A DNA stretch of 64,000 nucleotides from Amycolatopsis arida (GCF_900115565.1 NZ_FOWW01000002.1:98100-162099), one strand, 5' to 3'. Numbered from the stretch's first letter, positions 27,815 to 39,060 are shown. The notes: generated from the letters alone by a model not told the origin. A program made the numbers and translations.

Positions 27815-28222
27815 ACCGGGCCCGCCGACCGATTTCGATTCTTCGGGTCGCGAGACTCACTGGGAGTGAGCGCAATAGCACCCGACCGAGCGGTGGGCGG
27901 ATGAAGATCACCCGAATGGCCTGAGCAGAACGTCGATTCAGCCCTTCACGGCTCTTCGCCGGATCGCTACAGTGGACTCGTGGCCATCGCCGGCTCCGGT
28001 AACCGAAACGAAAGCTGACCAAGAGCGGCGGACCACGAACACTGGGTGGACAACACGGTCTCGAACTGGGGAAATCAACGACGAACGACGATGTCGCGGA
28101 CCGGTGTGCCCGATTCGCGGCAACGGCGACGTCGGCAGTTTCACCGACTGCCGCTATCCGTGGATGACCACTGGCCACGGCACGAGGAAATTGTAGTCGA
28201 ACGGTTTGGAGTTGACTGCGAA
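27815..28222. other. 408-bp non-coding gap after the biosynthetic operon
   Basis: No reading frame here has the codon bias of a gene. The stretch is less GC-rich than its surroundings, which is usual for promoter-bearing gaps in this genome. It must contain the end of the terpenoid operon and the promoter of the neocarzinostatin-like gene; TACAGT near 27968 is a possible -10 hexamer. I found no strong hairpin or repeat. Confidence 0.4.
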
Positions 28223-28651
28223 ATGGGTTCCAACACTCGCTTGCGCAAGGCGGCGGCGGTCGTCGCGATCGGCGCGGGGATGACGCTGGCCGGAATGGCC
28301 CCGGCCATGGCCGCGGCGGCGACCGTCAGCGCTGACCCGAACACCGGGCTGGCACCGGGCCAGACCATCACGGTGAGCGGGTCCGGTTTCGCCGCCGGGT
28401 CCACCCTGCGCGTCGCGGAGTGCGGCGTGGGTGACGCCGGGCTCGGCAGCTGCAACGCCGCCGACGCCAGCCAGGTGACGACCGACGGCAACGGCGCGTT
28501 CACCACCCAGCTCACCCTCCGGATGACGTTCGACGGGGTGGACGGCAACGGCAACCCCGGCGGGGCGGTGGACTGCTCGAAGGAGGAGTGCTTCGTCGTC
28601 GCCGTCGACACGGAGTCGACGGCCGCCACCACGCCGATCAGCTTCGGCTGA
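28223..28651 (+). CDS. Secreted neocarzinostatin-fold protein
   Basis: A 142-residue exported protein with a signal peptide (basic n-region MGSNTRLRKA, hydrophobic core, cleavage after about MAPAMA, residue 30). The mature part is an immunoglobulin-like beta domain with the two disulfides of the neocarzinostatin family: Cys67-Cys77 (10 apart) and Cys118-Cys123 (5 apart), the spacings found in neocarzinostatin. Apoproteins of this family wrap enediyne chromophores, but no enediyne polyketide genes are present. It may bind another hydrophobic small molecule or be a cell-surface protein. A wider family of such orphans is known in actinobacteria. Confidence 0.87.
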   Translation: MGSNTRLRKAAAVVAIGAGMTLAGMAPAMAAAATVSADPNTGLAPGQTITVSGSGFAAGSTLRVAECGVGDAGLGSCNAADASQVTTDGNGAFTTQLTLRMTFDGVDGNGNPGGAVDCSKEECFVVAVDTESTAATTPISFG

Positions 28652-28657
28652 CCCGTT

Positions 28658-28700
28658 CGGTGGCGGCGTCTCCCGGTTCCCCCGGGAGGCGCCGCCACCG
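28658..28700. terminator. Bidirectional hairpin terminator
   Basis: A 19-bp stem (arms 28658-28676 and 28682-28700, opening CGGTGGCGGCG) closes a 5-nt loop, with one position pairing as G-U in RNA. It sits exactly between two convergent genes. No U-tract follows, as is common in high-GC actinobacteria. It should stop transcription from both sides. Confidence 0.8.
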
Positions 28701-28706
28701 GCGGCG

Positions 28707-29366
28707 CTACGGGTACGGGTCGCAGCTGGCCGAGCCGACCACGATGTCGCCGCTGGCCGGGCCGCCCTCCGGGAAGAGGGTGATGCGCACGGTGTTCGTG
28801 GTCATGCTGCCGTCGGCCGGGGTGGGCACCACCAGCTCGTTCACCACGATCCTCGCCATCGGGGGGTCGCCAGCGGCCCGGCCCGGCACGAGGATCGCGT
28901 GGTTGGTGGGGATGTCCCTCGGCACCGTGAACCCGGACACCCCACCCAGCTCGATGCCGCCGGCGCTGCCGGTGCCGGTGGTGTCGCACCGCGCGGAGTA
29001 CGTGCCCACCGTGAGCGTCGGCCCGCCGAACCGCCGCAGCACGGTCGTCTCGAACCGCTGTCCGCTGACCCGGGCGAACGCGGTGCCCTCGGCGTCCCGG
29101 CCGCACGTGGTCTCGCCCCGCCCGTAGCTGGTGTGCCGGCCGACCAACGTCCCGTCCGACGAGTTCCGCGTCCGACCGTCGACCGCGCACCGGGAGACCG
29201 GCTCCTGCGGTGCGGCCTGCCCGCCCACCACCACGTCGACGCTGCCCAGCGCACCGGAGGCCACCGGGGCGGCGGCCGCCCGCGCGGGAACCGGCGTGCC
29301 CACCATGCCACCGGCCAGCGCGGCCACCACCGCGGCGCGGGTCATCGTGCTCCGGACGTTCGACAT
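28707..29366 (-). CDS. Secreted choice-of-anchor P-like protein
   Basis: A 219-residue exported protein of unknown role. The N-terminus MSNVRSTMTRAAVVAALAGG ends in a likely signal cleavage after VPARA. The mature part is a beta-rich domain with four cysteines and the C-terminal pattern GFTVPRDIPTNHAILVPG, NTVRITLFP and GDIVVGSASCD, which I recognise from actinobacterial choice-of-anchor P proteins. GAGGAG precedes ATG 29366. It converges with the neocarzinostatin-like gene across the hairpin. A cell-envelope location is likely. Confidence 0.7.
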   Translation of the reverse strand: MSNVRSTMTRAAVVAALAGGMVGTPVPARAAAAPVASGALGSVDVVVGGQAAPQEPVSRCAVDGRTRNSSDGTLVGRHTSYGRGETTCGRDAEGTAFARVSGQRFETTVLRRFGGPTLTVGTYSARCDTTGTGSAGGIELGGVSGFTVPRDIPTNHAILVPGRAAGDPPMARIVVNELVVPTPADGSMTTNTVRITLFPEGGPASGDIVVGSASCDPYP

Positions 29367-29561
29367 TCGGTACTCCTCGCCAGGCGGGTAGAACATTCCA
29401 CGGTCGACATCGGTGGCCGGCGCGCCGAACCTGACCCGCGGCGGCTCATCCCACCCGGACGAGTGGATCGTGACCGTGAGAAATCCGACTCGTCCGAGCC
29501 GTCCTGGATCGCGCCGCGCTACGTTGCGCACGCAGCGCAGAACGTCCACTGGAGGTCTCTC

Positions 29562-30152
29562 GTGTCCACGCTGTCCCTCGCCACCCGCAAGCCCGTCCTC
29601 GCCGACCTGGTGCCGGGCGCGCTCGCCCGGGACATCACGCTCGTCGTCGCCGGCGCGGCCCTGACCGGGCTGGCCGCCCAGGTGGTACTGCCGGTGCCGG
29701 GCAGCCCGGTGCCGATGACCGGGCAGACCTTCGCCGCGCTGCTGGTGGGCGCGGCGCTGGGATGGCGGCGCGGCGGCGCGGCCCTGCTGCTGTACCTGGT
29801 CGCCGGCGCGGCCGGGGTGCCGTGGTTCAACGGCGGCAGTGCCGGGCTGTTCGGCGCGAGCGCGGGCTACGTCGTCGGCTTCGTGTTCGCCGCCGCACTG
29901 GTCGGCGCGCTCGCCGGACGTGGCGGCGACCGCACGCCACTGCGCACCGCCGGCACGATGGCCCTGGGCAACCTGGTGATCTACGCGGTCGGCGTGCCGT
30001 GGCTGATGGCCACCGCCTCGCTCGACCTCACCGGCGGCCTGGCCAAGGGCGTGCTGCCGTTCCTGGTCGGCGACGCGCTGAAGATCGCGGTCGCCGCCGG
30101 CCTGCTGCCGGCCACCTGGGCACTGGTCCGCCGGTTCCGCCGGGAGGGCTGA
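29562..30152 (+). CDS. bioY: Biotin transporter BioY (ECF S-component)
   Basis: A 196-residue integral membrane protein with six hydrophobic helices. Family marks are PVPGSPVPMTGQTFAALLVG near residue 48, YLVAGAAGVPWFNGGSAGLFG near 82 and LPFLVGDALKIAVAAGLLP at the C-terminus. The GTG start is preceded by GGAGG. BioY binds biotin and works with or without shared EcfA/EcfT energising units; none is encoded nearby. It stands alone, with dinG following after 55 bp. Confidence 0.93.
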   Translation: MSTLSLATRKPVLADLVPGALARDITLVVAGAALTGLAAQVVLPVPGSPVPMTGQTFAALLVGAALGWRRGGAALLLYLVAGAAGVPWFNGGSAGLFGASAGYVVGFVFAAALVGALAGRGGDRTPLRTAGTMALGNLVIYAVGVPWLMATASLDLTGGLAKGVLPFLVGDALKIAVAAGLLPATWALVRRFRREG

Positions 30153-30207
30153 ACCGGGCACGGGCGCCGGGCCGCTCTGACGGACCTGCCCGGTACCGTC
30201 TCCTCCC

Positions 30208-32268
30208 GTGCCCGCACTCACCGAACTCCCCACCGTCCGCGCGTTGCTGGAGCACGCGGTGGCGGCGGTGGGCGGCACCGAGCGCGAGGGACAGGTGCGG
30301 ATGGCCGAGGCGGTCGACCGCGCCATCCGCACCGGGGAGCACCTCGCCGTGCAGGCGGGCACCGGCACCGGAAAGTCGTTGGCCTACCTCGTGCCGGCCA
30401 TCCGACACGCGGTGGAGCGGGAGGCCACCGTCGTGGTCTCCACGGCCACCATCGCGCTGCAGCGCCAGCTCGTCGACCGCGACCTGCCCCGGCTGGCCAC
30501 GGCACTGCGGAAGCCGCTGGGCCGGGAGCCCACGTTCGCCATCCTCAAGGGCCGGCGCAACTACCTCTGCCTGCACCGGTTGGACACCGGCGCGCCGGAG
30601 GAGCCGGAGGACACCGCGCTGTTCGACCCGTTCGCGGTGTCCCGGCTGGGCAAGGAGGTCCGCCGGCTGCACGAGTGGTCCTCGGACACCGAGACCGGCG
30701 ACCGCGACGAGCTCGTGCCCGGGGTGACCGACCAGGCGTGGCGCCAGGTGTCGGTCACCGCGAAGGAGTGCCTCGGCGTCGCCCGCTGCCCGGTCGGCAC
30801 CGACTGCTTCGCGGAGCGGGCCCGCGCCGAGGCCGGCCGCGCCGACGTGGTGGTGACCAACCACGCGCTGCTGGCGATCGACGCGTTGCAGGGCTATCAG
30901 GTGCTGCCCGAGCACGACGTGGTGATCATCGACGAGGCGCACGAGCTGGTCGACCGGGTCACGTCGGTGGCCACCGCGGAGCTGACCGCGGCGATGGTCT
31001 CGGTCGCCACCCGGCGCTGCGGCAAGTTGATCGACGCCGAGATCGCCGACCGGCTGATGGAGGCCGGCGAGGGCCTCGCCCTCGTGCTGGACGACGTGCC
31101 GGCCGGGCGGCTGGACGCCCTGCCGGCGCCGCTGGCCGGATCGCTCACCGCGGTGCGCGACGCCGCGCACGCCTGCCTGACCGCGCTCGGCTCCGAGCGC
31201 AAGGAGGACGTGGACGAGGCCACCGCGCGCCGGCTGGCCCGCTCGCTGCTGGAGGAGGTGCACGACACGACGGTCCGGATGCTGGACGCGCACGAGCCGG
31301 ACCAGGCCGACCAGCGCGACGTGGTGTGGCGCAGCGGCGACCAGTACGGGGCCGCGCCGCGCCCGCCGGCGTTGCGGGTCGCACCGCTGTCGGTGGCCGG
31401 CCTGCTGCGCGAGCGGGTCTTCGGCGCCACCACCACCGTGCTGACGTCGGCCACCCTGACCCTCGGCGGCACGTTCGACACGCTGGCCCGGCAGTGGGGC
31501 CTCCCGCCGCGGCGGGAAACGACTCCGGTTGCTCCGGTGCCCTCCGCGACGGCGACCGAGAAGGCACCACCGAGCGACACGTCCGAGCCGCGGTGGACCG
31601 GGCTCGACGTCGGCTCCCCGTTCGACTACCGCCGCAACGGCATCCTCTACGTCGCTCGGCACCTGCCGCCGCCCGGCCGGGACGGGCTCGGTGCCGCGAC
31701 GCTGGCCGAGCTGGCCGAGCTGATCGACGCCGCCGGCGGGCGCACCCTCGGGCTGTTCTCGTCGATGCGCGCGGCCAAGCAGGCCACCGAGGAGCTGCGC
31801 GGCCGGGTGGAGCACCCGATCCTGTGCCAGGGCGAGGACAGCACGGCGTTGCTGGTGCGGACGTTCGCCGAGCAGCCGCGCACGTGCCTGTTCGGGACGC
31901 TGTCGTTGTGGCAGGGCGTCGACGTGCCGGGGCCGTCGCTGCAGCTGGTCGTGGTGGACCGGTTGCCGTTCCCCCGGCCGGACGACCCGGTGTCCTCGGC
32001 GCGGCAGCGCGCGGTGGAGGCACGGGGTGGCAACGGGTTCCTCACCGTGGCCGCCACGCACGCCGCGCTGCTGCTGGCGCAGGGCATCGGCCGGCTGCAC
32101 CGCACCACCACCGACCGGGGCGTGGTGGCGGTGCTGGACTCCCGGCTGACCACGGCCCGCTACGCCGGGTTCCTGCGCGCGTCGCTGCCGCCGTTCTGGC
32201 CGACGGTCGATCCGCGGGTCGCGCGGGACGCGTTGCGCCGGCTCGACGCGGCCGCCCCGACCGGGTGA
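30208..32268 (+). CDS. dinG: DinG/YoaA-type ATP-dependent DNA helicase (Fe-S)
   Basis: A 686-residue superfamily 2 helicase of the XPD/DinG class. Walker A is QAGTGTGKSLAYLVPAI (around residue 50), and the DEAH box is VIIDEAHELVD. Four cysteines between them (YLCLHRL; KECLGVARCPVGTDC) would bind the 4Fe-4S cluster needed for unwinding. C-terminal motifs LFGTLSLWQGVDVPG and AQGIGRLHR complete the motor. No exonuclease domain is present. It probably acts on R-loops or damaged replication intermediates. Confidence 0.92.
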   Translation: MPALTELPTVRALLEHAVAAVGGTEREGQVRMAEAVDRAIRTGEHLAVQAGTGTGKSLAYLVPAIRHAVEREATVVVSTATIALQRQLVDRDLPRLATALRKPLGREPTFAILKGRRNYLCLHRLDTGAPEEPEDTALFDPFAVSRLGKEVRRLHEWSSDTETGDRDELVPGVTDQAWRQVSVTAKECLGVARCPVGTDCFAERARAEAGRADVVVTNHALLAIDALQGYQVLPEHDVVIIDEAHELVDRVTSVATAELTAAMVSVATRRCGKLIDAEIADRLMEAGEGLALVLDDVPAGRLDALPAPLAGSLTAVRDAAHACLTALGSERKEDVDEATARRLARSLLEEVHDTTVRMLDAHEPDQADQRDVVWRSGDQYGAAPRPPALRVAPLSVAGLLRERVFGATTTVLTSATLTLGGTFDTLARQWGLPPRRETTPVAPVPSATATEKAPPSDTSEPRWTGLDVGSPFDYRRNGILYVARHLPPPGRDGLGAATLAELAELIDAAGGRTLGLFSSMRAAKQATEELRGRVEHPILCQGEDSTALLVRTFAEQPRTCLFGTLSLWQGVDVPGPSLQLVVVDRLPFPRPDDPVSSARQRAVEARGGNGFLTVAATHAALLLAQGIGRLHRTTTDRGVVAVLDSRLTTARYAGFLRASLPPFWPTVDPRVARDALRRLDAAAPTG

Positions 32269-32323
32269 GCGCGGCCCCTGCCCACTACGGTGGACAGAAC
32301 GCCACGAGCTGAGGGAGAGGTTG

Positions 32324-32671
32324 TTGTCCCAAGACTCATCGAGCGCGCGGTCCCGCATGGTCAGTGTCGACGACACCGGTGTGCGGCGCCGCTTGGCCGA
32401 CGGCAGCGAGGAGTCCGTCACCTGGGCCGAGCTGACCACGGTGGTGATCCGGGTGATCCCGGAGGGGCCGTGGAAGGAGGACGTCTTCTTCATGCTGGCC
32501 GGCCCGGACGGGTCCGGCACGGCGGTGCCCAGCGGCGACCCGGCCGCCGACGCGCTGCTCGAACGGCTGCAGCGGCTGCCCGGCTTCGACCACGACAAGT
32601 TCGTCGAGGCGATGACCACCGACGCCGACGAGGCCTACGTCGTGTGGAGCGCGGGCCAGACCACCACCTGA
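32324..32671 (+). CDS. Small conserved-looking hypothetical protein
   Basis: A protein of about 115 residues that I do not recognise. A mid-section reads RVIPEGPWKEDVFFMLAG, followed by SGDPAADALLERLQRLPGFDHDKFVEAM, an amphipathic helix. TTG 32324 is chosen because GGGAGAGG ends just upstream; ATG 32357 (MVSVDDTGVRR) is the alternative. Codon usage is gene-like. It follows dinG by 55 bp. No membrane segment or known motif is visible. Confidence 0.65.
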   Translation: MSQDSSSARSRMVSVDDTGVRRRLADGSEESVTWAELTTVVIRVIPEGPWKEDVFFMLAGPDGSGTAVPSGDPAADALLERLQRLPGFDHDKFVEAMTTDADEAYVVWSAGQTTT

Positions 32672-32719
32672 CCACGCGCACCGCGCCGCTGCCTCCGTCG
32701 CCCAGTACCCGAACCACCG

Positions 32720-32893
32720 GAGTCGGTCGACGGTGTCCCGCTCCACGATCCACCGCACGGGCTGCCCGGTCACGTGCGCGACCAGGTCGAAGTCTCCGTC
32801 GTGGTGCGGGACCGTCAGCTCCATCCGGAGCGCCATCGCGGCGACGACGAGATCGGGCTGCGTCACCTCGGAAGGCACGACGGGGCGGGCCAA
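32720..32893 (-). pseudogene. Remnant of a VapC-like PIN-domain toxin (C-terminal half)
   Basis: The minus strand encodes PSEVTQPDLVVAAMALRM followed by VPHHDGDFDLVAHVTG and PVRWIVERD, which reads like the last third of a PIN nuclease, with the conserved D-x-x-A-A-A helix and the HHDxDFD turn. The N-terminal half with the first catalytic aspartate is absent, and no stop follows at the usual place, so the frame runs on antisense to the neighbouring gene. No antitoxin gene is present. The break coincides with the repeat block at 32890-32943. Confidence 0.6.
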
Positions 32894-32943
32894 CGCGGTG
32901 ACGCCGGGGCGAGCACGGCGACCGGAACGGCGAACACGGGGTG
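32890..32943 (-). repeat. Left inverted copy of the 21-bp-period repeat
   Basis: Read on the minus strand, this block opens CGTGTTCGCCGTTCC and matches the start of the array at 33709 with about three-quarters identity over some 50 bp and one gap. The two copies face each other across the peptidyl-tRNA hydrolase gene as inverted repeats. The block also abuts the truncated VapC remnant. Confidence 0.65.
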
Positions 32944-32947
32944 GCGG

Positions 32948-33694
32948 TCAGCGCCAGCGGGCGAGGACGGTGACCGTGCCGGGGGCGACCTCGGTGTAGC
33001 CCGCGTCCCGCACGGCGACCACGCCGCGCTCCCGCCACGCCCGCTCCGGCTCGGCGCCAGGGTGCAGCGCCGCCCACTCCGCGGGCGTCGGGGTGCGCAC
33101 CGCGCAGCGGAAATCCCGGCCGGCCCACTCCGCGCGCCGGCCGGTGTCGAGCAGCGCGGCCAGGATCATCGTCGCGTGCCCGACCTGCGCGGCGGCCTTG
33201 CCGACGGTCATCGGAACCCGGGGGTTGAGCAGCAGCAACGGCACGCCGTCCGACACCGGTCCCGGCTCGTCGGCCGGCAGCTCGCTGCCGGAGATCTGCA
33301 ACCGGGACACCTCCTTCGGAGTGTCGGTTACCCGGCCCGGCACCAGCGCCCGCGCCTCGGCCCCGCCCACCGCGACCGTCACGCCCGGCAGGTCCTGGAC
33401 CGCGCGCCAGTGCGCCCCGCGCGCCCGGCGGGCCACCTTCCGGATCCGGCCGCGCAGCCACGCCGCCACCGGCTCGTGCCATTCGCCGCCCTCGGCGGCC
33501 CGCTCGTCCAGGCACACCGCGACCGCCGCGGCCGCGGCCGCCTCCAGCACCGCGGTCCGCGCCGGCGGCTCGGCCCGCTCCAGCCGCAGCACCACCGGCA
33601 TGACGCGCACGTCGGCGGTGTCGGCGGTCTCGACGGTCGCCGGCGCGGGCAACCGCAGCCACGACGCGTACCGGGCGGCCAGCGGGTCGAGCAC
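32948..33694 (-). CDS. PTH2-type peptidyl-tRNA hydrolase family protein
   Basis: A 248-residue protein. Its C-terminal half carries the PTH2 signature as LLLLNPRVPMTVGKAAAQVGHATMI (residues about 152-176), matching the K-xx-AQ-x-GHA core of archaeal/eukaryotic peptidyl-tRNA hydrolases. The N-terminal 110 residues are a lineage-specific alanine-rich domain. It would recycle peptidyl-tRNA, presumably alongside a bacterial Pth elsewhere. The GTG start lies 15 bp from a block of 21-bp repeats. It is enclosed by inverted copies of that repeat, so it may have moved as a unit. Confidence 0.8.
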   Translation of the reverse strand: MLDPLAARYASWLRLPAPATVETADTADVRVMPVVLRLERAEPPARTAVLEAAAAAAVAVCLDERAAEGGEWHEPVAAWLRGRIRKVARRARGAHWRAVQDLPGVTVAVGGAEARALVPGRVTDTPKEVSRLQISGSELPADEPGPVSDGVPLLLLNPRVPMTVGKAAAQVGHATMILAALLDTGRRAEWAGRDFRCAVRTPTPAEWAALHPGAEPERAWRERGVVAVRDAGYTEVAPGTVTVLARWR

Positions 33695-33708
33695 ACCATC
33701 CGCCCGCG

Positions 33709-33842
33709 CGTGTTCGCCGTTCCCGTCACCGTGTTGGCGGCTGGCGTCGCGGTGTTGGCCGTTCCCGTCACCGTGTTGGCCGTTGGCGTCGCTGGGTTAA
33801 CCGGGGGCGTCAGCGCGTTGGCCGTTCCCGCCGGTGGCGCCG
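33709..33842 (+). repeat. Tandem array of six diverged 21-bp units
   Basis: Units start near 33711, 33732, 33753, 33774, 33795 and 33816; most open GTGTTGGC or GTGTTCGC and alternate between two sub-types (containing GTTCCCGTCACC or TGGCGTCGC). The array fills the whole gap between serB and the peptidyl-tRNA hydrolase gene and ends at the serB stop. Being a multiple of three it stays open in several frames, but no gene start or ribosome site drives it. Confidence 0.75.
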
Positions 33843-33843
33843 C

Positions 33844-36872
<3,029 letters not shown>

Positions 36873-37326
36873 TCCTGCCTCCTGCAGTCAACCTTGTGGT
36901 GGTCGTTCGGTGTCGCCCCCGGGGCCGGTGGCCCGCGCGAGCGGCGGCTAGGGGGATCGTAGCCGTCACCGCTCCACCGGCCGCGCACCGGCTGCCAGGA
37001 TCACTCCGCGCCCGTTCGGCTGGTGGTGGCGGCGGTGGCGGCCGGCCGGCGATTCGGTCTACCGGTGGGTAGCCCGGTGGCACCGGTCCGCCGGTCGAAC
37101 GTGCTGGTGAGGCTCGGCTCGGTGGCCGCCAGGACGCCGGCGACCCCGGCTCACCCGGCCCGATCCCGCGGCGGCGCCGGCCCGGGGTGTGACGCTCGCC
37201 GCGTTCTCCGCCCGGGTGCTGGCGTGGGTGATCGCGCCCACCCCATTGTCACCGCCTCCACTCGACCGGAGCGGTGTCCCCGTCGCGGCGCGGCACGGCC
37301 TTCGTGGCGTCCGGGTGCCCTGCGGA
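36873..37326. other. 454-bp non-coding gap upstream of ctaD
   Basis: This stretch holds the ctaD promoter and the downstream flank of the SDR gene. CTGCAGGAGGCAGGAG-like sequence on the minus strand gives ctaD a strong ribosome site. The rest is GC-rich with short CCGGTGGG/CCGGTGGC reiterations near 37060-37095. Frames that stay open across it lack gene-like composition. Confidence 0.4.
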
Positions 37327-38145
37327 TCAGGGCAGCACGCGGCGGGTGGCGAGGGCGATCAGCCGCTGGTAGCCGGCGCCGAGCACCCGGGGCAGCGCGT
37401 CGATGACGTAGGCGTCCGGGCCGATGAGGATGCGCGCGCGGTTGCGCTCGACGCCGCGCACGATCGTCCGCGCCGCGACCTCCGGGCTGGTCCGCGCGAT
37501 CCGGTCGAACAACCGCGCCGCGCGCTCGGCGTCGGCGCCCTCCAGGCCGCGAGCGTCCCTGGCGATGTTGGTCCGGATGCCGCCGGGGTGCACGCAGCTC
37601 ACCCCGACCGGCCGCCGCTCGCTCAGCATCTCCTGGCGCAGCGCCTCGGTGAATCCGCGCACGGCGAACTTGGCGGCGTTGTAGGCGCTCTGCGTGGGCA
37701 CGCCGATGAACCCGAAGACGCTCGACAGGTTCACCAGGTGCCCCTCGCCGGAGGCGATCAGGTGCGGCAGGAACGCCTTGGTGCCGTGCAGCACGCCCCC
37801 CAGGTTGATGCCCAGCAGCCAGTCGAGCTGCTCCCAGGTCATCTCCTCGACCGTGGCGGTCAGCGCGACGCCGGCGTTGTTCACCACCAGGTTCACCCGG
37901 CCGAAGTCCCGCGCGACCTCGTCGGCGTGCGCGAGCACCGCGGCCCGGTCGGCGACGTCGAGTGGGTAGGACCGCACGTCCGCGCCGGCCTTCTCGCAGT
38001 GCGCCGCGGTGTCGGCGACCCGTTCCTCGTGCACGTCCGAGAGCGCCAGCCGGGCGCCACGGCCGGCCAGCTCGAGCGCGAGCGCCCTGCCGATTCCCGA
38101 GCCGGCCCCGGTGATCACGGCCACCTTGCCGCCGAAGTCGCGCAT
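37327..38145 (-). CDS. Short-chain dehydrogenase/reductase
   Basis: A 272-residue classical SDR. The cofactor loop is VAVITGAGSGIGRALALEL (residues 8-26), with Asp at SDVHEER suggesting NAD(H). NNAG is near 88, the catalytic serine is in NLSSVFGF and the YxxxK is YNAAKFAVRG. The C-terminal 60 residues form an extra helical region seen in short-chain enzymes acting on lipids. It is divergent from a TetR regulator whose operators lie between, so that regulator probably controls it. Substrate unknown. Confidence 0.9.
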   Translation of the reverse strand: MRDFGGKVAVITGAGSGIGRALALELAGRGARLALSDVHEERVADTAAHCEKAGADVRSYPLDVADRAAVLAHADEVARDFGRVNLVVNNAGVALTATVEEMTWEQLDWLLGINLGGVLHGTKAFLPHLIASGEGHLVNLSSVFGFIGVPTQSAYNAAKFAVRGFTEALRQEMLSERRPVGVSCVHPGGIRTNIARDARGLEGADAERAARLFDRIARTSPEVAARTIVRGVERNRARILIGPDAYVIDALPRVLGAGYQRLIALATRRVLP

Positions 38146-38180
38146 CGCGCCGCCTTCCCTCGTGCCATCCTGGCGGCCAC

Positions 38181-38280
38181 ATACCGCCGGTATCTGTTAC
38201 TCGGAGTCCACTATCGGCTGGTGGGAGTCGGGGTGTCAACAGCGGCCGGCGATCCGAAGACCGGCGGTATCGGGATACCG
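38181..38280. promoter_or_regulatory. Two TetR-type palindromic operators in the SDR/tetR divergent promoter
   Basis: Site 1 at 38181-38193 is the perfect palindrome ATACCGCCGGTAT. Site 2 at 38265-38280 is CGGTATCGGGATACCG, two inverted CGGTATC arms around GG. Both contain the same GGTAT/ATACC half-site in inverted orientation. Site 1 is 36 bp before the SDR start and site 2 ends 19 bp before the tetR start, so binding would repress both genes. Confidence 0.75.
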
Positions 38281-38298
38281 CGGCTAGAGTGGGCGACC

Positions 38299-38904
38299 AT
38301 GCCCCGACCGACCAGGGCGGAGAGCCAGGCCAGGACCCGGCAGCGACTCCTCGCCACCGCGCGGGAGCTGTTCCTGCGCGACGGCTACGCCGCCACGTCA
38401 CTGGAGAAGGTCGCCGACGCCGCCGGCTTCTCCAAGGGCGCGGTGTACTCGAACTTCCGCGGCAAGAACGAGCTGTGCCTCGCCGTGCTCGACGCCATCC
38501 ACGCCGAGCAGGCCGAGGAGCTGGCGACGGCGCTGGCCGGCGCCGGCACCCTCGACGGGACGCTCGCCGCGCTGCGCGCCTGGGCCGAGCGCAGCATCGG
38601 CGACGAGGAATGGACCGCGCTCGAGGTGGAGTTCGCGACCAACGCCCGGCACGACCCGGTGGTGCGGCGCGAGCTGGCCAGCAGGGCGGCCGCGGTGCGG
38701 GCACGGATCGCGGAGCTGGTGGAGGCGCACGCCGCGCGGTTCGACCTCACGCTGCCGCTGCCGGCGCCCGACTGCGCCGCGGCACTGCTCGGGATGGGCA
38801 TCGGCCTCGGCGTGCAGCGCGCCATCGACCCGGACGTCCCGGTCGGCGTACTCCCCGACGTGCTCCGGCTGCTCGCCACCCCGCGGCAGCCCCGGGAGAC
38901 CTGA
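38299..38904 (+). CDS. TetR-family transcriptional regulator
   Basis: A 201-residue repressor-type protein. The helix-turn-helix runs from TRQRLLATARELFLRDGY to TSLEKVADAAGFSKGAVYSNFRGKNEL (residues 10-56). The ligand-binding C-terminal part is helical, with a GIGLGVQRAIDP segment. A palindrome ends 18 bp before its ATG, implying autoregulation together with the divergent SDR. The inducer is unknown but is probably linked to the SDR substrate. Confidence 0.9.
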   Translation: MPRPTRAESQARTRQRLLATARELFLRDGYAATSLEKVADAAGFSKGAVYSNFRGKNELCLAVLDAIHAEQAEELATALAGAGTLDGTLAALRAWAERSIGDEEWTALEVEFATNARHDPVVRRELASRAAAVRARIAELVEAHAARFDLTLPLPAPDCAAALLGMGIGLGVQRAIDPDVPVGVLPDVLRLLATPRQPRET

Positions 38905-39011
38905 AATCCGTTGGACAGCTCGGTGAGGACGGCCGGGTGAACCCCTGGACGATCAGGGTGGCCCCGATGGACGACCCGGACGCCGTCGCCGTGCTCCACC
39001 TGTTGGCCGCG

Positions 39012-39060
39012 CTCCTCCCTCACCGGCGCTCGGTCGATGCTCGGCGGTCGTCGCGCGGCG
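39012..39060 (+). repeat. Insert copy 1 in the GNAT pseudogene
   Basis: This 49-bp block opens CTCCTCCCTCACCGGCGCTC and ends TCGCGCGGCG. It interrupts the acetyltransferase frame between the codons for VAVL and RYFV and is preceded by TGGCCGC, as is copy 2. The insertion keeps the reading frame. Confidence 0.7.

Noticed and set aside
27972-28196. Short plus-strand open frame in the gap before the neocarzinostatin-like gene
   Set aside because: No ribosome site, no codon bias and no recognisable protein features.
28223-28651. Possible enediyne biosynthetic locus because of the neocarzinostatin-type protein
   Set aside because: No enediyne polyketide synthase or tailoring genes occur in the window, and orphan members of this fold family exist.
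29495-29561. A biotin repressor operator upstream of bioY
   Set aside because: Only a weak imperfect inverted repeat around GTTGCGC is seen; it does not match a BioQ or BirA site well enough to report.
33709-33842. Possible CRISPR-like array
   Set aside because: Units are contiguous and diverged, with no unique spacers and no cas genes in the window; this is a simple tandem repeat.
37023-37326. Open frames between ctaD and the SDR gene
   Set aside because: All are low-complexity and Arg/Pro-rich in every frame, without starts or ribosome sites, and look like non-coding GC-rich sequence.
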